Source: Thermoplasmata archaeon (GTDB lineage Archaea; Thermoplasmatota; Thermoplasmata; Thermoplasmatales; Thermoplasmataceae). Taken from it: a stretch of 26,925 bases of DNA. The notes under the pieces are model-generated. The model saw only the letters and a list, made by a program, of their open reading frames with translations, searched no databases and was not told where the DNA came from. The DNA lies in contig JAJZXP010000029.1 of NCBI GenBank assembly GCA_021806345.1, positions 1 through 26,925 of the forward strand, read 5' to 3'. This document shows positions 21,234 to 26,925 of the stretch, one piece after another. Within the stretch, counting starts at the first letter, position 1; each line of letters opens with the position of its first letter. A program made the position numbers and the translations under genes.

Positions 21234-23965
21234 GTCGAATCACCTTTATCGAAAAAATCTCTTACGCCTCCGTTGACAAATTCGGCATTGACTGAATATG
21301 CGCCAGCTTTGTTCTTTAGGAAGGCACCTTCTTTGGTCAGTTCTTCGCATAACTCGTAAATGGTGGAAAGATCGACATCTGGAACCGGGAGCATATCAAG
21401 AATGGCTTTGGGCGTCAAAGAATGATATTTAGTGTCTGGGGCTTCCTTTTCTACAAAATCGAAAAGGAACTTTCTCGGATTCTTTAACCATTCCGTCTTG
21501 GCACGATCGAGAGTGTCTCTGAATCGCTCTTTTCTATCTTCGACCAGTTTTAGGATCCCAGATTGTAGTTCATTGTCAAAATATATTGTATGTTCGAACT
21601 CGATTCCAGGTTGATAAACATGACCATAAAGGGGAAAGTCCTTCATCACTATGTATCTGTATGTTTTGGAATTTTCACTCGAGGCATCGGATTTTATGGG
21701 CTCGTATTGCGATTTGCTTTGGTCACCCTGGTCCTGAGGCTTGTCATCTTGAGAATGAATCGGACGCGGTGTGATTTCATCGCCAGAGCCGGAAATATTG
21801 GTTTCTGGTGATTGATTTGTCTTGTGTCCGATCCATGAGGGCATTCTTAACGCATGATCATAATAAGTCTTATCCATGCAATTTTTTCCACATGCGTAGA
21901 CTTGCCCCAACGAATCAGGCACCGGTCCGATCGTCAGCGGAGCATTGGAAAAATAGGCTTCCCATGAGAGATCGCCTACTGTCCGATTCATTTCAGAATC
22001 CTGATCTGGGTCGTCATTGCTGTTCCATGTTACATAGGTGACGATCTTCCGTTTCCCCTTAAACTGCCCTTCCTCGATTGTTTTTTTCTTGAGAGTGTAG
22101 CCGTTGCCCGAAAGCCATGCGGAAAAGGTTTTCGGCTTAACAGGCTCGATCTGTTTTTTAGTGCACCACTCGGTGTATTGAGTGTAGAGGTCGTCAACAA
22201 GGACCCGTGCAGCTAGATTCTCTTCAGTAATTGTTTCAGCTATGTTGCGATCCAATGTGCTTGACTTTACAACCTTTCTTTGAATGGATTCCGGTTCAGA
22301 CTCCAAGTTCTGCGCCCATACCCTCACACTATCAGAATAAAACGCCCATGTGTCCTCTATTGCAGCGTCCCCAATTTCGCCAGTGAATTTCCATCCGTTT
22401 GCAACAAGGTAAGAAAGGCCGATAAGGCCATTCAAAAAGAAGCCATCAAGGGATTCAAGCATGCGTGGCTTTAGGTTGTTATCTCTGTCCTTATCCGATA
22501 CCGGGTGGGTAAAAACAAGAAGAATGCGCCGCCACGCTCCCCCAGCTTGATCGAGCTTAAATAAAGGAGGCGTGGTGGCCCATATGGCCTTGAAGGTTGG
22601 TTTCTCTATAGTGGGATCTTTAAACTTCTTTTCGATCTCCTGAGGCTCGCCGCCGAACAGATCGTTAACATCGGAAAAATCATGTATTTTGTTATGCTTC
22701 AGATCTCCAGAGATCAGCGCAAGTTTATTCTGCAAGTTTTGCCGGCTGAAGTGTTCCCTTGGATCAGTTAGCTTATGGGGGCCGGCTTTAGCGAACAGAG
22801 TTAGTTCACCAAACGTCAGAAGTTCCTGCACGGCTGCCAGATGGGTGCCCTTTCCACTTCCTGGATCACCCACAATGATAAGGATAGTCCTTTCAGTTGG
22901 CAACGGATATTTTGTTATAATGAGATATCCGACCATTTCATAATATTTCCTCGCGCCATCTATGCCCAGAGTCCTGACAGTGTATTCCCACCATTCCCTG
23001 GCCTGAGCTGCTGAGTTTTCGTTCAAAAGGTTTGCATTAATTGCATATGTTAAATAGTGAGCCGGGTTGAATGGAACTATATTGACACAGATTCCATTTT
23101 TAGTTTTGAATCCCTCGATTGTGCAATCACGTAACGCAATTCGAAAAATACCGTCTTCTGGAGGAAGGTTTAGTTGTTCGTTGTGTTTTACGTTTCGTGC
23201 TTTCAGGCGACTTGAAATTTCATCAATGGAATGGTTTCGTATCTCTAAGCCTCCTGGCTGTTGCAGAAAAAACACAAGCTGTTTTATTGTTCTTTTAATC
23301 TCTTTTTTCTCCCAATAATCAGCACTGCTTAGAGACTGTTCAAGCCGCATGATTTCCGCCTTGACTCGTTCGTCGTACATTGCATGGATGTTCTTTGCCT
23401 GCTTCAGCATAAGCTTCCTGATCCTTTCCAGCTCGCTCGCAACTATAACTTCACCATCAGGCCTGTAAAAATATTTGAATGCATACAACGTCAGCCGGCC
23501 AATCTTTGCACCTGGTGCGTTCAATGCCAAGAAATTCATAAAGCCTTGAAATTTATCAGCAGTGAGCGATGTCAGATCCTGTGAAAAGTAATTTGAATAT
23601 TCGGTCATGCCCCGTGAAATACGGATTATTCTATCACTCGTGTACATCCAATCATTGCTTTCATCCTCTCTCTTTGCTGCAGTGTTGGTTTTCTCAAACT
23701 CTCTAAGAGCCTTCTTATCGAACCTGTTATTTTTGGCATCTTCACGAAAATAATCAGCAATAAATGATCTCATTTCATGAGAAATTTTGATACTGCTTAA
23801 CGCATTCAATGTATTTTCAATTCCAGAAATCCTTTTTCGTTTGCACTCTTCGAGAAAACTATGAAAATCGGATTCTGTTTGAATTGAATCAGAAAACTTA
23901 GATCCCTCTGAAGCACCATCTCTCTGGGAAACATAATTATCTGTAACTTTATTATCTTCTGTCAT
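21230..23965 (-). CDS. SF3/D5-type replicative helicase
   Basis: The 911-residue protein has a D5/P4-like superfamily 3 helicase domain in its middle: Walker A IIVGDPGSGKGTHLAA (about residues 365-375), a Walker B-like LALISGDLKHN, and motif C FKAIWATTPPLFKLD (about 460). A D5_N-like region (YLTYAINANLLNENSAAQAR) precedes it. No archaeo-eukaryotic primase motif is evident in the roughly 280-residue helical N-terminus, unlike many plasmid primase-helicases. A linker follows, then a C-terminal winged helix (PVPDVDLSTIYELCEELTKE). ATG 23965 (MTEDNKV) is chosen because gcggagg lies 6 bases upstream; a GTG at 24064 would add 33 residues. It is the element's likely replication initiator or helicase, in one operon with the small genes either side. 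Confidence 0.86.
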   Translation of the reverse strand: MTEDNKVTDNYVSQRDGASEGSKFSDSIQTESDFHSFLEECKRKRISGIENTLNALSSIKISHEMRSFIADYFREDAKNNRFDKKALREFEKTNTAAKREDESNDWMYTSDRIIRISRGMTEYSNYFSQDLTSLTADKFQGFMNFLALNAPGAKIGRLTLYAFKYFYRPDGEVIVASELERIRKLMLKQAKNIHAMYDERVKAEIMRLEQSLSSADYWEKKEIKRTIKQLVFFLQQPGGLEIRNHSIDEISSRLKARNVKHNEQLNLPPEDGIFRIALRDCTIEGFKTKNGICVNIVPFNPAHYLTYAINANLLNENSAAQAREWWEYTVRTLGIDGARKYYEMVGYLIITKYPLPTERTILIIVGDPGSGKGTHLAAVQELLTFGELTLFAKAGPHKLTDPREHFSRQNLQNKLALISGDLKHNKIHDFSDVNDLFGGEPQEIEKKFKDPTIEKPTFKAIWATTPPLFKLDQAGGAWRRILLVFTHPVSDKDRDNNLKPRMLESLDGFFLNGLIGLSYLVANGWKFTGEIGDAAIEDTWAFYSDSVRVWAQNLESEPESIQRKVVKSSTLDRNIAETITEENLAARVLVDDLYTQYTEWCTKKQIEPVKPKTFSAWLSGNGYTLKKKTIEEGQFKGKRKIVTYVTWNSNDDPDQDSEMNRTVGDLSWEAYFSNAPLTIGPVPDSLGQVYACGKNCMDKTYYDHALRMPSWIGHKTNQSPETNISGSGDEITPRPIHSQDDKPQDQGDQSKSQYEPIKSDASSENSKTYRYIVMKDFPLYGHVYQPGIEFEHTIYFDNELQSGILKLVEDRKERFRDTLDRAKTEWLKNPRKFLFDFVEKEAPDTKYHSLTPKAILDMLPVPDVDLSTIYELCEELTKEGAFLKNKAGAYSVNAEFVNGGVRDFFDKGDST

Positions 23966-24084
23966 TCTTTGCCTCCGCTCTTTTTTTGGTGCAACATTCA
24001 AGGTTCCGCGATTTACTCTGAAGTTGATTAGAAAGATCAGGTTTGCAGATGAGAGTTCGTTCACTGAGCACTTACCTTTCCCTC

Positions 24085-24228
24085 CTATACCTTGCTGATC
24101 AAAACCTCAACTATTCCAAGTAGTTCCTGCGGTTCTACATAGTCCGGCAATGATGATAGGACAGAACAAATCTCGTTGTCGGGGAATTTAGAACAAAAGT
24201 CTACTTTTAGTTTTTTGAGGTTAATCAT
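24085..24228 (-). CDS. Small operon protein, 47 aa
   Basis: ATG 24228 overlaps the stop of the upstream AbrB-like gene (ATGATTAA). It encodes 47 residues (MINLKKLKVDFCSKFPDNEI and on to LLGIVEVLISKV), a compact helical protein with two cysteines and no known domain. It ends about 120 bases before the preferred helicase ATG and only 20 before the alternative GTG. The overlap and intact frame between two operon genes support it as real. Confidence 0.5.
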   Translation of the reverse strand: MINLKKLKVDFCSKFPDNEICSVLSSLPDYVEPQELLGIVEVLISKV

Positions 24229-24403
24229 GTGTCGGCCCCCGAATTAAGAGATCACCGTTTTGAGTAAGAAAAACTGTTACACTCCCCCCCTCCATTAGAT
24301 CATTGTTCCTAACCCACAGCGGTGGAATTGTCATTTGATAACCATTGCGACTAGACTTTACCGTTATTTTGCGTTTACCTAGACTGATAGTGTATTCGAG
24401 CAT
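24221..24403 (-). CDS. AbrB-like small DNA-binding protein
   Basis: The 60-residue protein has the swapped-hairpin AbrB layout: strand LEYTISLGKRKITVKSSRNG, then YQMTIPPLWVRNNDLMEGGS and a closing VTVFLTQNGDLLIRGP. It is first in the replication operon and likely regulates it. ATG 24403 is preferred to the in-frame TTG 24406. A TATA box (aatataaaag on the minus strand, about 24428-24437) lies about 29 bp upstream, which fits a leaderless transcript starting at the ATG. It is unrelated in detail to the 53-residue AbrB-like protein at 9741-9902. Confidence 0.72.
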   Translation of the reverse strand: MLEYTISLGKRKITVKSSRNGYQMTIPPLWVRNNDLMEGGSVTVFLTQNGDLLIRGPTHD

Positions 24404-24406
24404 CAA

Positions 24407-24488
24407 TCACATATAGAAACCAATAACTTTTATATTTGGTATCTATCCACAGACAATCAAAAGAACTTAATATTTAAGGTGAACTACT
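24407..24488. promoter_or_regulatory. Divergent promoter region of the replication operon and winged-helix gene
   Basis: The sequence cttttatattt (24427-24437) gives a TATA box on the minus strand about 29 bp from the AbrB-like ATG. On the plus strand it lies about 55 bp from the GTG at 24489, which has its own ribosome-binding site (ggtga, 24478-24482). The arms accaa (24419-24423) and ttggt (24436-24440) form a short inverted repeat around the TATA box that could be an operator for the AbrB-like or the winged-helix protein. Confidence 0.5.
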
Positions 24489-25448
24489 GTGAAAGAAGCT
24501 AAAGAGGAAAAAGGAAGAAAGAGAACATCGGAGGAACTAGACAATCTTGTGATTTCTAAAATAGAAGAACGACCAGATGGAATAGGATTCAACGAAATAA
24601 AGGAATCTCTTAAAATCTCACCCTCTGTTTTGGCCCGTCATCTTCATGAACTTGTTGATTCTTTGAGGGTTGAAAAAAGCGGTGAGCTTTACAGAATTGA
24701 GGGACTGGGTTCGTTTCGGACAATACTGAGTATCTGTATGAATAAAATAGTAAGTTATATAGATACAAAAAGGAATCCCGATAAGCTAATAATGGCTCTT
24801 AACGAGCTGGTAGGCGCTCCAGGAAATCCAGTGCCCCAAAACTTGAAAGCAAAATATATCTCTTTAATTCAGCCAGATGAAATTCTGGAACTGATAGAGC
24901 TTACTGAAGAGATTTGGGATTCAAAGAAACTGAAAGACATAGAGTGGTACGAATTCCCGCTTACTCTGTTTACAACAGCATCTCTTAAAGAATGGAAGAG
25001 GCAACATCCAGAAGAGGATATAAATAAGGAAATCTGGCGGCTTATAAAGTCGCTCGAAGAGAAAGTTTTCTCTGAGATTCAAAACGAGATCAAGAATTAT
25101 AATGGCGAAAAACAGGATATAACAAATGGAGATAATCGGCATTTGACTGAACTTTGGGAACTGTACATATCGGTAATGGTAGAGTGCAGGTATTCCGGGC
25201 TTTGGGATGTTATAGATCACCTTTTTAAAGAGCCGACTGATTTAGAATCTGAGCGCTATTATTATATGTTCCTCTTACAGCTTTTCACGAGCAGTTCGCT
25301 CATGTCAGGTTACGGTATCGAGGTTATGAAATTAAATCAGGGAAAGTTATTTTCGCTGGCTATGAATACACAAAAAGATAAAGAATCTAGAAGAGTTTTC
25401 TTCGAAAATTTAAGGCGAAAAGTTTTGGAAAATGCAGGTGATCTTTGA
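24489..25448 (+). CDS. Winged-helix protein with long helical C-terminus
   Basis: The 319-residue protein begins with a winged helix: EELDNLVISKIEERPDGIGF, then NEIKESLKISPSVLARHLHE and LVDSLRVEKSGELYRIEGLG (about residues 15-75), of the ArsR/MarR-like type. The remaining 240 residues are helical and acidic (LIQPDEILELIELTEEIWDS; HLTELWELYISVMVECRYSG), with no ligand domain that I can name. GTG 24489 is preceded by ggtga. It is divergent from the replication operon and converges on the integrase with 10 bp between stop codons. It is a good candidate for a switch between integration and replication, but that is inferred from position. Confidence 0.78.
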   Translation: MKEAKEEKGRKRTSEELDNLVISKIEERPDGIGFNEIKESLKISPSVLARHLHELVDSLRVEKSGELYRIEGLGSFRTILSICMNKIVSYIDTKRNPDKLIMALNELVGAPGNPVPQNLKAKYISLIQPDEILELIELTEEIWDSKKLKDIEWYEFPLTLFTTASLKEWKRQHPEEDINKEIWRLIKSLEEKVFSEIQNEIKNYNGEKQDITNGDNRHLTELWELYISVMVECRYSGLWDVIDHLFKEPTDLESERYYYMFLLQLFTSSSLMSGYGIEVMKLNQGKLFSLAMNTQKDKESRRVFFENLRRKVLENAGDL

Positions 25449-25458
25449 CCTTGGATAT

Positions 25459-26748
25459 TCAGAACGGCAGTTTCATCACAGCCTTTCCATTCGGAAGGGA
25501 TGCCTGGAATTCATACCCCTTCTCGAGATAGCTGCCAATTTCATCGATATTCACGAGTCTCTGCTTTGAACCATTACCAGTCATTGCACCGGTTACTTTG
25601 TCTCTCAGCAACTTCTGGAATGTCTCGTTATCCATCTCGTCGAGTTGCATGTGATCTATCTCGTCCTGTTTATAACCGACAGCAAGGAGGAGCTGCTGTT
25701 GAAAGTACGTCTTTGCCTCATTCTCTGAAGGCTCCGATACCATTGTCTCAAGATACTTTGTGCATTTCTTATAAGAAGACCGCATCTCCTCTATCATATC
25801 AGGTGGCAGTCGCTTGTTCGTGCTGTATCTTGCTTCAATGTCTCCTTTATGTCCCATCAAGAACTGCCTCCATGGGTGCGAAATTAAGCCCTTGCTCTCT
25901 GCTATGTCCATAGCAGTTGCAAAATACGCTCTGAGGACATAGGGACGCATCTTAATCCCCGCTGAGACCATGGCTTCCCTTATATCGCGTGTCACAAGTG
26001 CTGTCCGGAGATAACTGTTAGTTGTAATTCCTCGTGGGTCAAACTGCAGTAGAGGAGAATCTACAGTTAGTTCTTCTCCCATCTTCCTTCTCTCCTCAAG
26101 GTATTCTTTTATATATGTTACACTCTCTTCCGGTATGAATGAAAAATACTGGTTACTCGTTTTGCTTAATCTGCTTCTTACAAAGACAATGGACGGAACA
26201 TTCACAAAGGTAACCTCCTTTCCTAGTTGGAGATCCTTGATGTCACCCAATCGAAGGCCGTCGGTTCCTTCATAATTTCCGAGTGATTCTGGTCTAAAGC
26301 CTGTGAAAGCCATCATGGCAATCGCAACTCTCCCTCTTGGGGTTGCTTTTCTGATTATCTTCGCAAGCTCATCCCTGTTTGGTACTCTCTCGTTGACTAG
26401 AGTAGGTGATTCATTCTCTCCTGAAATGTTAATATCAAGCTTCATGTCAAGGTTGTGGAACTTAGTCCATGATCTTAAAACTCTCTTGAATCTTGCAATA
26501 TAGGATCCAGCTTTACCTTTCTTTTCAAGCTCTCTTACGAAATCGGCAAATCCGTTTTTGAAAACGAAAGGGTTCTCCTTTACATGGTTTATTATGGATT
26601 GAGGGTCATCACCAGTCAATTCGCAGTAGTACCCAAGTGTCCTAAGATAAACAGTAGCGGTAAGTATCGATTTGGCTCTTAGATTCTCAAACCACCTTCT
26701 TACATCAGGGTCCTGAAGCATGTTTTCATACTTAGCAACATAGGTCAT
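25459..26748 (-). CDS. int: Archaeal tyrosine recombinase (integrase)
   Basis: The 429-residue protein has an N-terminal core-binding domain (KSILTATVYLRTLGYYCELT) and a tyrosine-recombinase catalytic domain. The first catalytic Arg is in AMMAFTGFRPESLGNYEG. The second Arg is in YVLRAYFATAMD, where Tyr replaces the usual His of H-x-x-R. The GH block is FLMGHKGDIEARYSTNKRL, with the likely catalytic Tyr in RYS. This matches archaeal mobile-element integrases. A further 80 or so residues follow, extending past the usual catalytic end. The gene is whole and reads away from the tRNA-Arg, with 50 bp between its ATG and the tRNA 3' end, so integration did not split it. It should recombine 113-124 with 26799-26810. 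Confidence 0.93.
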   Translation of the reverse strand: MTYVAKYENMLQDPDVRRWFENLRAKSILTATVYLRTLGYYCELTGDDPQSIINHVKENPFVFKNGFADFVRELEKKGKAGSYIARFKRVLRSWTKFHNLDMKLDINISGENESPTLVNERVPNRDELAKIIRKATPRGRVAIAMMAFTGFRPESLGNYEGTDGLRLGDIKDLQLGKEVTFVNVPSIVFVRSRLSKTSNQYFSFIPEESVTYIKEYLEERRKMGEELTVDSPLLQFDPRGITTNSYLRTALVTRDIREAMVSAGIKMRPYVLRAYFATAMDIAESKGLISHPWRQFLMGHKGDIEARYSTNKRLPPDMIEEMRSSYKKCTKYLETMVSEPSENEAKTYFQQQLLLAVGYKQDEIDHMQLDEMDNETFQKLLRDKVTGAMTGNGSKQRLVNIDEIGSYLEKGYEFQASLPNGKAVMKLPF

Positions 26749-26774
26749 ATATAGGGTAACAACTGTCTGTTTAT

Positions 26775-26795
26775 AAAGTATTCGCTTAATACTTT
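26775..26795. promoter_or_regulatory. Palindrome and TATA box at the integrase promoter
   Basis: aaagtatt (26775-26782) and aatacttt (26788-26795) are perfect 8-bp inverted repeats around cgctt. The integrase TATA box (tttataaa on the minus strand, about 26770-26777) overlaps the left arm, about 25 bp upstream of its ATG. The palindrome also contains gtattcgctta, the word repeated at the left attachment site. It may serve both as an integrase arm site and as an autoregulatory operator. Confidence 0.5.
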
Positions 26796-26798
26796 ATG

Positions 26799-26810
26799 CG
26801 GGCTCGCCGG
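26799..26810 (+). repeat. Right attachment site inside tRNA-Arg
   Basis: cgggctcgccgg, identical to 113-124. It spans the discriminator base, the 3' acceptor strand and the start of the T stem of the tRNA. The intact tRNA and the integrase gene both lie at this end, as usual for tRNA-integrated archaeal elements. Confidence 0.68.
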
Positions 26811-26872
26811 GATTTGAACCCGAGTCTTCGGCTTCGAAGGCCAACAGGATATCCTGGCTACCCCACGAGCCC
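26799..26872 (-). tRNA. tRNA-Arg (anticodon TCG)
   Basis: The 74-nt minus-strand sequence folds as a full cloverleaf. The acceptor stem is gggctcg with cgagccc and discriminator G. The anticodon stem ttggc/gccga encloses the loop cttcgaa with TCG at its centre, reading CGA. The T arm contains gggttcaaatccc. CCA is not encoded. The 3' end (26799-26810) is duplicated at 113-124, so the gene is the attachment site of the integrated element and was kept intact. Its 5' end lies outside the element. Confidence 0.95.
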
Positions 26873-26925
26873 AAATGGTAATCGGTGCTCTGTTAATTAT
26901 TTTGTCTACCTCTTTAAAAGGAATT

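Larger units (their letters stand above)
113..26810. mobile_element. Integrated element (plasmid- or virus-like) in tRNA-Arg(TCG)
   Basis: A 12-bp direct repeat, cgggctcgccgg, occurs at 113-124 and at 26799-26810. The right copy is the 3' end of an intact tRNA-Arg gene and the left copy is an isolated fragment. An intact tyrosine integrase lies 51 bp from the tRNA, and a replication module (SF3-type helicase, iteron-like repeats) sits inside. This is the arrangement expected of archaeal elements that use the 3' half of a tRNA gene as attachment site and keep their integrase whole after integration (the pNOB8 type rather than the SSV type). No structural virus protein is recognisable, so an integrative plasmid is somewhat more likely than a provirus. 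The limits rest on a short repeat. Confidence 0.72.

Overview
The window looks archaeal, probably a Thermoplasmata-type euryarchaeon. The grounds are TATA-type promoters placed for leaderless transcripts, a TrmB-family regulator, an archaeal tyrosine recombinase beside a tRNA-Arg gene, AbrB-type small regulators, moderately AT-rich DNA and many AGG/AGA arginine codons. This placement is inferred from gene content, not from a phylogenetic marker.

Almost the whole window reads as one integrated element of about 26.7 kb. At the right end are an intact tRNA-Arg(TCG) gene (26799-26872, minus) and an intact tyrosine integrase. At the left end (113-124) is a 12-bp copy of the tRNA 3' end. The 3' end of a gene that precedes the element lies at 3-89.

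Layout: (1) 226-1313, a small acidic protein and a CBS-HEPN fusion protein. (2) 1622-8635, a TrmB-like regulator divergent from a catabolic operon: MFS transporter, two tandem BKACE-family enzymes, both subunits of a thiamine-diphosphate 2-oxoacid dehydrogenase E1, and a fumarylacetoacetase-family enzyme. A perfect palindrome surrounds the likely operon TATA box. (3) 8918-9902, a PD-(D/E)XK-like protein and a 53-residue AbrB-like protein. (4) 10013-17067, a defence island: a Vsr mismatch endonuclease divergent from six overlapping genes. These encode an NgoPII-like restriction enzyme, a HaeIII-like cytosine methyltransferase, a PLD-nuclease/SF2-helicase fusion, a 78-residue protein, a DndD/SMC-like ATPase and a protein of unknown family. 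(5) 17068-18797, decayed genes (a glycosyltransferase and an IS110-type transposase) around one small intact gene. (6) 18797-24403, the replication module: an HTH protein, an iteron-like repeat field of about 570 bp, and a minus-strand operon with an SF3-type helicase, an Hfq/Sm-like protein and several small proteins. (7) 24489-26872, a winged-helix protein, the integrase and the tRNA.

The replication and integration genes appear to be the backbone of a plasmid or virus-like element. The defence operon and the catabolic operon look like cargo. The best candidate for an undescribed system is the six-gene translationally coupled operon at 10440-17067. The catabolic operon is the second, because it combines two BKACE enzymes, an E1 without E2/E3 and an FAH enzyme for an unknown substrate.
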